DNA of 42,200 nt from UBA7332 sp051652645 (GCA_051652645.1 JBOFUP010000097.1:1-42200), one strand, 5' to 3'; positions 1-8,665 are shown, numbered from the stretch's first letter. Translations and numbers: made by a program. The notes: generated by a model from the sequence alone, not told the origin.

Positions 1-8
1 TACTTTTG
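1..8 (+). promoter_or_regulatory. Bacteroidota -7 promoter element for the tRNA-Gly/tRNA-Leu pair
   Basis: The first eight bases, TACTTTTG, match the Bacteroidota -7 consensus TAnnTTTG and lie 14 nt upstream of tRNA-Gly. The -33 half would fall outside the window, so only half the promoter can be seen. Confidence 0.5.
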
Positions 9-22
9 TACTGTAATCAAAC

Positions 23-95
23 GCGAAAGTAGCTCAGTTGGTAGAGCATAACCTTGCCAAGGTTAGGGTCGCGGGTTCGAGTCCCGTCTTTCGCT
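23..95 (+). tRNA. tRNA-Gly (anticodon GCC)
   Basis: A 73-nt cloverleaf. The acceptor stem GCGAAAG pairs with CTTTCGC and the discriminator base is T. The D-arm carries AGCTCAGTTGGTAGAGC, the anticodon loop is CTTGCCAAG, and the T-arm contains GGTTCGAGTCC. CCA is not encoded. It is followed 8 nt later by tRNA-Leu and probably shares its transcript. Confidence 0.95.
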
Positions 96-103
96 CAAGG
101 TCT

Positions 104-187
104 GCCCGGATGGTGAAATGGTAGACACACAGGACTTAAAATCCTGCGATCATTGCGATTGTGCGGGTTCAAGTCCCGCTCCGGGTA
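104..187 (+). tRNA. tRNA-Leu (anticodon TAA)
   Basis: An 84-nt class II tRNA with a long variable arm. The acceptor stem GCCCGGA pairs with TCCGGGT (one G-U), with discriminator A. The anticodon loop reads ACTTAAAAT, giving anticodon TAA, and the T-arm contains GGTTCAAGTCC. A strong terminator starts at once downstream. Confidence 0.94.
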
Positions 188-189
188 CA

Positions 190-229
190 AAAACAGCCTC
201 AGAATCTTAAGATTTTGAGGCTGTTTTTT
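190..229 (+). terminator. Rho-independent terminator of the tRNA-Gly/tRNA-Leu transcript
   Basis: CAGCCTCA pairs with TGAGGCTG, the stem continues through AATCTT/AAGATT, and it ends in a run of six T. It sits only a few bases after the end of tRNA-Leu. Confidence 0.85.
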
Positions 230-494
230 GTTTATTCAAACCATTCAAATAGATATTACCAGATGACAAGATCAAATGAGGTGCTTGTCTCCAATATATT
301 GCTGTTTTGTAAAATTGAGACAACAGTGGTAAATTTGGAACTCTGAGGCTAAAATATTTACCTTTCTCTATCTACACCACTTGTAATTAACATCTTCAGC
401 TCTTTATTTTTACATTATCTGCTTCTCTATGCCTTTTATCCACAATTAAAATGGTCAGATCATATAAATACCAAAGAATTTTTAAGCTAAATAC

Positions 495-528
495 AATAGG
501 TTGCAATAGAATCCTATTGCAACCTATT
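495..528. repeat. Perfect 15-bp inverted repeat with 4-nt loop
   Basis: AATAGGTTGCAATAG at 495-509 and its exact reverse complement at 514-528, separated by AATC. The heptamer CTATTGC recurs at 524 and 537, and GCAATAG at 584. There is no T-run after it, so it does not look like an ordinary terminator. A recombinase or regulator binding site is a possible reading. Confidence 0.6.
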
Positions 529-590
529 GCAACACTCTATTGCCACCCTTAACAAACTGATAATCACTGACTGTTGCAATATGGCAATAG

Positions 591-633
591 AAAACATCAA
601 AACAAAGACTCTGTGTGATGATTTTGATGTTTT
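591..633. repeat. 12-bp inverted repeat (AAAACATCAAAA / TTTTGATGTTTT)
   Basis: The arms at 591-602 and 622-633 are exact complements with a 19-nt loop. The stem is AT-rich and ends in TTTT, so it could be a weak terminator in either direction, but no gene directly feeds into it. Confidence 0.4.
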
Positions 634-763
634 ATTAATAGTGATTTGTTAAATCACATGATTCATTAACCCTTCATCCTTTGCTGTTAACTATATAACT
701 TCACAATACTACCGAAGGGCTACACCGAGGCTAACTAGAGGTTAAACATTGTCTAACTCACCA

Positions 764-854
764 AAACCCTCAGCCATATTCAAAAAACGCTGTGAGATAT
801 GGGTCAAACCTCTGAGGGTTTAGGGTACTACCTCACCGCGTTTTCACCCTAAAC
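764..854. other. Candidate structured element with two mutually exclusive stems
   Basis: Stem 1 pairs 764-773 (AAACCCTCAG) with 812-821 and extends inward through CCATAT (774-779) with ATATGG (797-802). Stem 2 pairs 818-826 (GTTTAGGGT) with 846-854 (ACCCTAAAC). The two stems share bases 818-821 and cannot form fully together. AGAGGTT at 737-743 can also pair with 807-813. No known RNA family is recognised. Confidence 0.3.
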
Positions 855-1173
855 TCACTGCATTTTTAGCTAAGTATATGTTAGAATTCTCTTTACTAAT
901 GGCCATGGGTACTAATTAAGGTTTATCACTCAATCCAATTAGACGAAGTCAACTCTTGAACATACCTTGTAAGAAGAGTATTTACACTCAACAGTGAAAG
1001 GAGCTAAGTCAGATAGAAGATATTCCTTAAGAAGTACCAAACTACTACTTTTGGCTAATTTGCTTATTGTACGCGTAAGTTTAATTTTTTGTCAACTGTC
1101 AACTTATTTAATACACTACAATTAATCAAAATCAGTTAGATATGGTATACTTAATAAATATAGTGGAGATAAA

Positions 1174-1216
1174 AACAACAAGAGGGTCCCTTAATAAAAG
1201 GGACCCTCTTGTTGTT
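1174..1216 (-). terminator. Terminator of the queA-porE transcript
   Basis: A perfect 19-bp stem (1174-1192 with 1198-1216) around the loop AATAA. On the minus strand it begins 7 nt after the stop of the porE-like gene and runs into GTTTTTATC, a usable T-tract. Confidence 0.85.
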
Positions 1217-1223
1217 ACGCTAA

Positions 1224-3194
1224 TTAAAATAAGTTGAAGTCTGTGCGTAATACACGAAACTCTGTTCTTCTATTAAGTGATTTAGCTATCTCTTGCTGCT
1301 CTGGATTGAGAGTTAAAATAAACTCTTCGGTGAGTATCTCCCCTATAGGCAGAAAATCGAAGCGTTCATTTAGATCTTCACTTACACCTGCTGGAGATGA
1401 TTCACCATATCCCTTAGGAGTCAACCTCTGTGGATCAACACCACTATTGATAAGATAATTTACCACAGATTCAGCTCTTCTCTCAGATAGGTTTTGATTG
1501 TATATATCAGAACCTGTATGATCCGTGTGTGAGGACAGTTCAATGGTAATATTAGGATTCTGATTTAACACCTCAATCAACTCATCGAGAGCCTTGTCTG
1601 ATTCAGGTTTGAGAGATGCTTGATTATGATCAAAAAAGACATTCTCTACGCGAATTGTTCTAGCTATCTGCATTAGAGTAAACTCCTTTTTTAGCAACCA
1701 ATCTTTCTCCTCTGGTGGGACTTCGAAATAGTCGGCCACATTGAGGTATCCACGACTAGCGGCCTGAATGGCATATCTAACACCAGGCTCTAACTTAAAC
1801 CTGTATGTCCCATCTGTCTTTACTGGTAGCTTCTGATAGAATCCATTGTCCCCTACTATATTTATCCTAGCCTCCCGCAAAGGATTCTTTCTATCATCTC
1901 TAACAGAGCCCTCAACAAAGCACTTTAGCTCTGGAAGCTCAAACGTAAACAGCTTGTCATATCCTCGAGTGGACCCCCTATTAGAACTTAAAAAACCCTT
2001 CTCTTCAAGATTTAGATAAACAATTCCGAAGTCATCAGATGGCGAATTTATTGGAAATCCCATATTTGAGACACTCCAAGAGTTATTCTCTGTGGGTAAG
2101 GCCTTGAAAATATCTAGTCCACCAAACCCTGGATGTCCATCCGAAGCAAAGAATAACGCTCCATCTTCACGAATAAAGGGAAACATCTCATTGCCTTGCG
2201 TATTGATTGTATCCCCTAGGTTCTCTATGTACTCTATAGTACCACCACTCAAACGAGCCCTCCAAATATCTAAACCACCAACACCACCCTGCATGTCCGA
2301 GACAAAATATAACCAATCACCTTGTGGAGAGATAGAAGGATGAGCAACAACAGTTAGTGAGTCCTTGGTAACCTTAAACAACTGAGGCACTCCCCACTCT
2401 ACTTCGCTCTTCTGAGCCTTTAGTATCTCCGTTACTGACTCCTCTCTATTTCTACATCTAGTAAAATAAAGAGTAGATCCCTCTACAGAAATGGTTGGCG
2501 CTCCTTCGTCATGATCACTATTAACCTCCCCTTCCAAAGGCTTTGGTGTCTCCCAATGGCCTCTCTTATCTTTTTTTGAAAAAAATAGATCACCACTTTT
2601 CTGTCCAGTAATTAAACTTTTATCCTTACCTGAAGCTTGCCTTCTCGTAGATGTAAAGATCAGTTGGTCTCCCTCCTTGCTGGCAAAAGCAGCAGAAAAA
2701 TCAGATCCTCCGTTATTATTGAGCTTAGTTGCTGGTTTTACTACATACCTAGTTGGGTTTGCCCTCCATTTTGCTGCACTCTCAGAGGCCAATAATCCAT
2801 TTATAGCAACTTGGTCAGATGGGTTAATATCTAAATACTTTTTGTAGTTGTCAGCAGCCTCCTTGTATCTACCAATCTTATGCTTGACTTGGGCCATGAA
2901 TAAGTATAACTCAGGAGAGCTGTATTTACCTTTTATAGCAAAATTAAAGGCTGACTCTGCTCTAGATAACTGATTACTTAATTGATAGCATCTCCCCATC
3001 TCAAAATAAGCTTCAGCTCTTTGATCTTTGTTTTTGGATGGAATTCGTCCAATAGCTTTTCGATACGAAGTAGAGGCTTCGTAATACTCACCTTGAATAT
3101 ATTGCTGTTTGGCACTTTTAATAGTCACCGTCTTACAGGCGGATAACATTAAAAGTACCAAAACGACAAATGGTATGTAGAGCTTTTGATTCAT
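1224..3194 (-). CDS. porE: PorE-like outer-membrane lipoprotein (TPR, PD40 propeller, CRD, OmpA domains)
   Basis: A 656-aa lipoprotein: hydrophobic signal with lipobox LSAC, Cys20. Domains in order are TPR-type helices (about 25-130), a beta-propeller with PD40-like strands such as IFTSTRR, LYFTRCRN and LYFVSD (about 165-400), a carboxypeptidase-regulatory-like beta fold (about 430-505) and a C-terminal OmpA peptidoglycan-binding domain (about 525-656) with the TDHTGSDIYNQNLSERRA motif. This order and length match Porphyromonas gingivalis PorE, a T9SS component thought to tie the machine to peptidoglycan. It starts 28 nt after queA and probably shares its transcript. The link with T9SS fits the three T9SS cargo proteins elsewhere in the window. 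The alternative is a PorE paralogue of the same architecture with another role. Confidence 0.72.
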   Translation of the reverse strand: MNQKLYIPFVVLVLLMLSACKTVTIKSAKQQYIQGEYYEASTSYRKAIGRIPSKNKDQRAEAYFEMGRCYQLSNQLSRAESAFNFAIKGKYSSPELYLFMAQVKHKIGRYKEAADNYKKYLDINPSDQVAINGLLASESAAKWRANPTRYVVKPATKLNNNGGSDFSAAFASKEGDQLIFTSTRRQASGKDKSLITGQKSGDLFFSKKDKRGHWETPKPLEGEVNSDHDEGAPTISVEGSTLYFTRCRNREESVTEILKAQKSEVEWGVPQLFKVTKDSLTVVAHPSISPQGDWLYFVSDMQGGVGGLDIWRARLSGGTIEYIENLGDTINTQGNEMFPFIREDGALFFASDGHPGFGGLDIFKALPTENNSWSVSNMGFPINSPSDDFGIVYLNLEEKGFLSSNRGSTRGYDKLFTFELPELKCFVEGSVRDDRKNPLREARINIVGDNGFYQKLPVKTDGTYRFKLEPGVRYAIQAASRGYLNVADYFEVPPEEKDWLLKKEFTLMQIARTIRVENVFFDHNQASLKPESDKALDELIEVLNQNPNITIELSSHTDHTGSDIYNQNLSERRAESVVNYLINSGVDPQRLTPKGYGESSPAGVSEDLNERFDFLPIGEILTEEFILTLNPEQQEIAKSLNRRTEFRVLRTDFNLF

Positions 3195-3222
3195 TATTGG
3201 TAGTTTGATTTCTCAATCGAAT

Positions 3223-4440
3223 TTATGGTATCAACAGAGAACTATCTCCATAGCTTAAGAACCTAAAATCATTCTCAAGGGCATAGTGGTATACTCTCTT
3301 CCAATCACCCTTCAAGAATGCAGATACCAATAGAAGGAGAGTACTTTGAGGTTGATGAAAGTTTGTCACTATAGCGTTAACTATATTAAACTTATATCCT
3401 GGAGCAATCATTATTTGAGTGGATGTATGAAGATAATCACTCCCTACCCTATCTAGATATCTAATGATATTTTCAAGAGCCTCTCTCGAAGATATTGTAG
3501 CATCCAATTTATAAGGCATCCATTGAGTTGTCTTTAATTTCTCTGGTGTTGCGTTAGGATTAATCTCTAACTGAAGTCCTATATAGTAGAGGCTCTCTAG
3601 AGTTCTCACAGAAGTAGTACCTACAGCAACGATATTTCCTAAACGAGAAAGAAGCTGCTCAATAGTTTTGCGATTAACAACAATAAACTCAGTATGCATC
3701 TCATGCTCGCCAATTGTATCACTCTTAACAGGTTGGAAAGTACCAGCTCCTACATGCAATGTCACCTCAGCAAGCTCCACTCCTCTATTCATGAGATCAC
3801 TCATCACCTGAGGCGTAAAATGCAAGCCAGCAGTAGGTGCTGCTACAGATCCCTCTATCTTAGAGTACATGGTCTGGTAACGATCTTTATCACTCTCTTG
3901 AGTTGATCTATTTAAGTAGGGAGGAATTGGCAGTTCGCCCACAAGATTTAAAATCTCTGCGAAGGTAATTGTTTCATCTTCCCATGAGAATTCTATCTCA
4001 TGGGCATTCCCTCTTGTGGCTACACGTTTTGCACTAAGCTTTAACTCTCCACTTGGAGTATTAACTATCAGCTCAAGAGCTCCCTCTTTCCACTTCTTAA
4101 GATTGCCCACCATGCATAGCCACGTTGTAGCCTTTCGTTGTTGAAATGCTATTTGATGATCATTTGGGTCTATAGGTTCGAGACAAAAAATCTCAATCTT
4201 AGCACCAGTAGCCTTCTTAAAATATAGTCTAGCTTGGATAACTTTGGTGTTATTAAATACCATCAATGCGTTTTGAGGCACCAATGATGGTAGATCACCA
4301 AAGCTATATTGGGATATCTCCCCTGAATTATATAGTAGTAGTTTAGAGCTGTCACGTCGTTCAAGAGGGAACTTTGCAATCTGCTCTTCTGTAAGGTTGT
4401 AGTTATACTCCTCTATACGAATCTCTTCTGTATTTTGCAT
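3223..4440 (-). CDS. queA: S-adenosylmethionine:tRNA ribosyltransferase-isomerase
   Basis: QueA transfers and isomerises the ribosyl group of SAM onto preQ1 in tRNA, forming epoxyqueuosine in the cytoplasm. The 405-aa product shows the family signatures: YNLTEEQIAKFPLERRDSS near the N-terminus, NNTKVIQARL, GELPIPPYL, YSKIEGSVAAPTAGLHFT, VTLHVGAGTFQPVK and TNFHQPQSTLLLLVSAF. No frameshift or gap is seen. The ATG is at 4440, and the gene is divergent from an ATP-grasp-like gene across about 120 nt. It is followed by the porE-like gene, 28 nt away. Confidence 0.95.
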   Translation of the reverse strand: MQNTEEIRIEEYNYNLTEEQIAKFPLERRDSSKLLLYNSGEISQYSFGDLPSLVPQNALMVFNNTKVIQARLYFKKATGAKIEIFCLEPIDPNDHQIAFQQRKATTWLCMVGNLKKWKEGALELIVNTPSGELKLSAKRVATRGNAHEIEFSWEDETITFAEILNLVGELPIPPYLNRSTQESDKDRYQTMYSKIEGSVAAPTAGLHFTPQVMSDLMNRGVELAEVTLHVGAGTFQPVKSDTIGEHEMHTEFIVVNRKTIEQLLSRLGNIVAVGTTSVRTLESLYYIGLQLEINPNATPEKLKTTQWMPYKLDATISSREALENIIRYLDRVGSDYLHTSTQIMIAPGYKFNIVNAIVTNFHQPQSTLLLLVSAFLKGDWKRVYHYALENDFRFLSYGDSSLLIP

Positions 4441-4495
4441 ATTATCTTATACTATTACTTATTACTGAATTGCGAAAGTAAGCAAACTTTTTCAT

Positions 4496-4525
4496 TTTGC
4501 ATCCGACAAAGAATGGCTACTTTTG
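4496..4525 (+). promoter_or_regulatory. Bacteroidota promoter for the ATP-grasp-like gene
   Basis: TTTG (4496-4499), 18 nt, then TACTTTTG (4518-4525), close to the TTTG-N19-TAnnTTTG consensus. It places the transcript start near 4532, which rules out start codons at 4435 and 4513 and points to the ATG at 4561. Confidence 0.65.
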
Positions 4526-4560
4526 CACTTCAATTCATTTATGCCCCTATACTTCTGATA

Positions 4561-5787
4561 ATGGAACCCAAAGAATATCATATTAGATTCTACAACGGTG
4601 AGAATGATCTTGCCGTTGCTAATCTTAGCCCATACTACCAAGCACCCAAACGAATCGAGCAGATGAACATAGACCTCGAGCTCTTGATGATAATACTTTC
4701 TAACGATGGAGATATTATTATCCTTCGTAGAGCCATTGAGAAAGAGGGAGCACAAGCTATTCTCTCTCTATTGGGCTACAAAGTAAGGTTCCATATCTTG
4801 GGTGAGGTGTTTGATGAATCTATCTCAAAAGATGCCTCATTGTGGCTTTCGCCTTGGGGCTGGAGCCCTAGAGCGCACTTTCAACTTGATCATCTAAAGA
4901 GCTTAATATCAAGAGAGTTCAACTCTTCACCTATATCTCAATGGAGTGAAAAACTTCATGAAATATCTGGTAAGGGTATTGTTTGTGATCTTCTTCCTTC
5001 TCTTCTAGAGCATCTGGAGCCATACAACACATGCTTCACTCCTAGAAAAATAACCTCCTTGGAAGAGTTTGAATCAGAGCTTAAGCTAGGCAAACGTGTA
5101 TACAAAGCTCCTTGGTCTGGCTCAGGGAAGGGCGTACGCTTTATCTCTAGCGAGAGCTGTGGTCATCACGACATAGCATGGGTAAAATCTACACTCAAGC
5201 AGCAAGGGTTTATTACCTCTGCTCCATACTTAAAGAAGGTGTGCGACTTTGCTATGCAGTTTGAAATAGATAGTGATAGCACGGTCCAATTTATAGGATA
5301 CACACGATTTCATACTGGTTCGCACGGTGCATACCAAGGCAATCAAATAGGCTCTCAAGAGTTGATAATAAAAGCAATTACAGAATGGGTTGATAGTAGA
5401 GAACTTCACAGAGTAACGAAGGCTGTAACTAAACTTATAGAAAATAATATATCTCCATACTACGTAGGATATCTCGGGGTTGACATGATGGGGTTTGTCG
5501 ATGACGGGATTATTCGCATACACCCTCTCGTGGAGATTAACCTCCGCCACACAATGGGGAGTGTTGCCCTGAAACTATATGAAAAGTTATTATATAAAAA
5601 ATCTCATGGTTCTCTGGTAATAGAGTATGCTAGCACTCCAGATGCACTTTGCTCTAGAATCGAGTCTTTATCAAGAGAATACCCTTTAGTTATAAAGGAT
5701 AATAGAATAGAGAGTGGTTTTTTTGAATTAACATACAAAAATAACAATTCATTATATTCGGCATATTTAATCGTAAATAAGGGTTGA
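4561..5787 (+). CDS. ATP-grasp-like protein of unknown function
   Basis: A soluble 408-aa protein with no signal peptide. YKAPWSGSGKGVRF (around residues 180-195) resembles the nucleotide-binding strand and glycine-rich loop of ATP-grasp enzymes. Further on, YLGVDMMGF and the HPLVEINLRHTMG segment resemble the metal-binding Glu/Asn end of that fold. ATP-grasp enzymes join a carboxylate to an amine or thiol using ATP, but the substrate cannot be told here. The open frame extends upstream to 4435 and overlaps queA. ATG 4561 is preferred because a promoter occupies 4496-4525 and the residues before 4561 look non-coding. No obvious Shine-Dalgarno is present, as is common in this phylum. Confidence 0.7.
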   Translation: MEPKEYHIRFYNGENDLAVANLSPYYQAPKRIEQMNIDLELLMIILSNDGDIIILRRAIEKEGAQAILSLLGYKVRFHILGEVFDESISKDASLWLSPWGWSPRAHFQLDHLKSLISREFNSSPISQWSEKLHEISGKGIVCDLLPSLLEHLEPYNTCFTPRKITSLEEFESELKLGKRVYKAPWSGSGKGVRFISSESCGHHDIAWVKSTLKQQGFITSAPYLKKVCDFAMQFEIDSDSTVQFIGYTRFHTGSHGAYQGNQIGSQELIIKAITEWVDSRELHRVTKAVTKLIENNISPYYVGYLGVDMMGFVDDGIIRIHPLVEINLRHTMGSVALKLYEKLLYKKSHGSLVIEYASTPDALCSRIESLSREYPLVIKDNRIESGFFELTYKNNNSLYSAYLIVNKG

Positions 5788-5875
5788 AGTAATAAAAGAT
5801 TCTAAAACAGTATTAACAAGCTTCTATATTAATATAATAACTGCTTATTTTGAATCATAAATAAGGAAGAGATTT

Positions 5876-8665
5876 ATGAATAGCCACTTACTGCCAAGGC
5901 CATATATTGTTTTTATTTACAATAAATCAACTGCTGAATTTGAATTTAATAAAGATGTCTACAGCGCCGTAAAGGAGAATGAGATATATAATATAACCTT
6001 TCGAGTTAACAACTCCTCTCTAAGTAATATTTACAAATACAACCAAAAGGATATTATTCTTCTAAATCTAACTGAGACGAAGAGTAATATGATTGTATAC
6101 CACAGTAACAATCTAATGCCCAAACATACTTGTGTTGATAATTATGAAGGAGAGATTATTATAAGAAATGCTTATGATAAGAATGATATCATTCTTTGTA
6201 ATAACTCATATGAAATTCTCTCAACGGAGAACAACAAGAAAGATTACCTAAAGATCATCGATTGCTATAAAGAGATAATCGCCAGCAATTGCATAGCCTC
6301 TGATAGTGGATCAGATGGATCAATAGTAAGTTCAATATTACAAAGTTCGCTTAATTCTTCTAGTATTAAAGATATTAGGACCTCTCTGTATGCATATCTT
6401 AATAGAGCTGATATAAAGAGTGTCGATCTAGGTGATAATCCTATTATTTATCCATTTGGTTGTAACAAGAGTCAAAGAATTGCCCTAGAGAAAGCTCTTA
6501 CGAATAGTATGAGTATAATAGAAGGCCCTCCTGGTACAGGAAAGACTCAGACTATTCTAAATATAGTCTCAAATATTATTCTTCAAAACAAAAGTGTTGC
6601 AATTGTAGCAAATAGCAATATCGCAGTATCTAACATTAAAGATAAACTTGCTTGCTCTAACTACGATAGAGTTGTGGCATCCCTTGGTAATAACGCAAAT
6701 ATATCAAACTTCTTTAATAATAAGCCGAAAGAAAAACTAGATAATTCTTGGCTACTGAGCAATGTTAGAAGATCTGAGATAACAGAGCAACTCAAAGGGC
6801 TAAATTGTAAGATTCAAGAGCTACTAGAGCAACGCTCTAAACTATCCATACTTGAAAATAGGGTTAGTGAGATTGAAATTGAGTTCAAACATCTAAAAAG
6901 CAATCAGCCCTTAGATGAAGACATAAAGAGCTACTTTGACAACACATTTAGAACGAGATGGAGCAATAAAAAGGCTCTATACCTAAAGTCTATACTTCCC
7001 CTGTTTTACAAAAAAGATGTGATAAGTAGGATCAAATCTCTTTACAATCTTATAGTTAACTTTGGCATATTCAACTTTAGAGAGATATCTAAAGAGATTA
7101 GTGAATTGGAGACCTATGCCAACTACAAATTCTATGAAATATCAATATATGAACTAAAGAGAGAGATCAAAGAGATTAACTCTTTTCTAGTGAATAATGA
7201 TGAGAAGAGGATACTTGATGAGCTTAATGAAACTTCTAATCAACTATTTAAAGATAAAATATACAGAATACAAGAGGAGTTTGCTTCGCTAGATATTGCT
7301 AAGAGTATATTTAGGAATGACTTTGATCGCTTCACCAAACTATTTCCGATAGTCACAAGTACGACGCTATCTCTTCCATACTCTACCAAAGAGGGGTTCA
7401 TATATGACTATCTAATTATTGAAGAGGCTTCACAAGTAGATATACTAAAGGCAATTCCATGCTTGTCATTGTGTAAAAACTTGATAATTATAGGCGATAG
7501 TAAGCAGCTGAGCCATATAGTTGCAGGAAATAGGGTTCAAAAATCTACTGAGATATTAGAAAAATATGAGATTGAGTACCCATACAACTACATTCATAAC
7601 AGTATTCTTGACTCATTTAAATCGCTATATGGTCAGGATATACCTTCTACTCTTCTAAAGGAGCATTATCGCTGTCACCCTTCGATAATTGGATTCTGCA
7701 ATAAAAAGTTCTATGACAACTCTCTAATTGTAATGAATAGTAGTAAGCTTGATAAGCCATTCAAGATCATTGAAACAAATAGAGGAGAGAGAAGTTCAAG
7801 AACGTGCAACCAGCGTCAAATAGATGAGACTCTAACATATATCTCTAACAACTACAAAGAGATCAATGACATAGGCATTATTAGTCCTTACAGAGAACAT
7901 GCCGACAAGCTTCAATCACTTTCGCCTAAAGAGATAGAAGCTGATACGATACACAGATTTCAAGGAAGGGAGAAAAGTACTATTATTCTAAACACTATAT
8001 CTGACGAAATAAATAATTTCATTGACAATCCCAACTTGATCAATGTAGCTGTTTCAAGAGCCGTTAATGAGTTTATTGTAATCAAATCACCTAATATGAG
8101 TCTTCCTCACGGGTCTAACATCGGAGATTTAATACGATATATAGACTACACAAGTGGTTATGAACACTCTACAATAAAAGGTAAAGTTTGCTCTGTCTTC
8201 GATATACTTTATAAGGAGTATAATCAGGAGTATCTACTGTTCGAGAAGAAATATAGATCTATGAACTGCTCTCCAGCAGAGAAGATTATCAACAACCTTC
8301 TTAAGAATGAAATATTACCCTCAAATAGCAGATATAACTTCATTGATACTATTCAAGAGTATAGATTAGCTGACCTAATTAGAGAGTATTCGCTTTTAAG
8401 CGAAGACGAATTTCTATTTACGAAAAACAACTCTAGGCTAGACTTTCTTCTCTACAACAAGATTGACAAGTCTCCTATATTAGCAATAGAGGTTGATGGA
8501 GTATCTTTTCACAATAACCCATCACAACTTAGAAGGGATGCTATGAAGGATTCTATTATGAAAAAGTTAGGCATTCCTTTAATTAGAGTAGCCACTAATG
8601 GACACAATGAGAAGAATATCATAATAGAGAAACTCAATTCTATAATGAATATTGAAAGCTTTTAA
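5876..8665 (+). CDS. SF1 (DNA2/NAM7-type) helicase with C-terminal DUF2726-like nuclease domain
   Basis: A cytoplasmic 929-aa protein. After an unrecognised N-terminal region (1-190) comes a superfamily 1 helicase core: Walker A GPPGTGKT (217-224), Walker B YLIIEE (512-517), motif III GDSKQL (540-545), then YRCHPSI, ISPYREH, TIHRFQGREKS and NVAVSRA. About 190 residues rich in Glu and Lys (about 280-460) lie between motif Ia and Walker B and are probably a helical insertion. The C-terminus has LDFLLYN (Asp856), IEVDG (Glu872, Asp874), RRDAMKD and GIPLIRV, the layout of DUF2726/DUF559-type PD-(D/E)XK folds. Such helicase-nuclease fusions act in DNA repair or phage defence; which applies is unknown. 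It stands alone, with purine-rich AAGGAAGAG before the ATG and a perfect palindromic terminator after it. Confidence 0.8.
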   Translation: MNSHLLPRPYIVFIYNKSTAEFEFNKDVYSAVKENEIYNITFRVNNSSLSNIYKYNQKDIILLNLTETKSNMIVYHSNNLMPKHTCVDNYEGEIIIRNAYDKNDIILCNNSYEILSTENNKKDYLKIIDCYKEIIASNCIASDSGSDGSIVSSILQSSLNSSSIKDIRTSLYAYLNRADIKSVDLGDNPIIYPFGCNKSQRIALEKALTNSMSIIEGPPGTGKTQTILNIVSNIILQNKSVAIVANSNIAVSNIKDKLACSNYDRVVASLGNNANISNFFNNKPKEKLDNSWLLSNVRRSEITEQLKGLNCKIQELLEQRSKLSILENRVSEIEIEFKHLKSNQPLDEDIKSYFDNTFRTRWSNKKALYLKSILPLFYKKDVISRIKSLYNLIVNFGIFNFREISKEISELETYANYKFYEISIYELKREIKEINSFLVNNDEKRILDELNETSNQLFKDKIYRIQEEFASLDIAKSIFRNDFDRFTKLFPIVTSTTLSLPYSTKEGFIYDYLIIEEASQVDILKAIPCLSLCKNLIIIGDSKQLSHIVAGNRVQKSTEILEKYEIEYPYNYIHNSILDSFKSLYGQDIPSTLLKEHYRCHPSIIGFCNKKFYDNSLIVMNSSKLDKPFKIIETNRGERSSRTCNQRQIDETLTYISNNYKEINDIGIISPYREHADKLQSLSPKEIEADTIHRFQGREKSTIILNTISDEINNFIDNPNLINVAVSRAVNEFIVIKSPNMSLPHGSNIGDLIRYIDYTSGYEHSTIKGKVCSVFDILYKEYNQEYLLFEKKYRSMNCSPAEKIINNLLKNEILPSNSRYNFIDTIQEYRLADLIREYSLLSEDEFLFTKNNSRLDFLLYNKIDKSPILAIEVDGVSFHNNPSQLRRDAMKDSIMKKLGIPLIRVATNGHNEKNIIIEKLNSIMNIESF

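Larger units (their letters stand above)
230..1173. other. Long intergenic region with inverted repeats and no credible gene
   Basis: About 940 bases with stop codons in all frames and no reading frame resembling a protein. It holds an inverted repeat at 495-528, scattered GCAATAG/CTATTGC heptamers (503-509, 514-520, 524-530, 537-543, 584-590), a hairpin at 591-633 and two mutually exclusive stems at 764-854. A TACTTTTG box lies at 1046-1053 but has no TTTG partner at the right distance. The region could be a relic of an inserted element or could hold a small structured RNA. The sequence alone does not decide. Confidence 0.5.

Noticed and set aside
161..346. Short plus-strand open frame of 61 codons after tRNA-Leu
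   Set aside because: It begins inside the tRNA and runs through the terminator hairpin; no protein-like pattern.
436..444. Exact DnaA box TTATCCACA in the intergenic region, suggesting a replication origin
   Set aside because: Only one copy was seen, with no cluster and no dnaA or dnaN nearby. A single 9-mer in 42 kb of AT-rich DNA is expected by chance.
495..600. Repeated CTATTGC/GCAATAG heptamers as a possible CRISPR array
   Set aside because: The units are far too short, irregularly spaced and in both orientations; no cas genes are present.
4492..4755. Minus-strand open frame opposite the start of the ATP-grasp-like gene
   Set aside because: It lies over a promoter and a real coding region on the other strand and shows no protein-like features.
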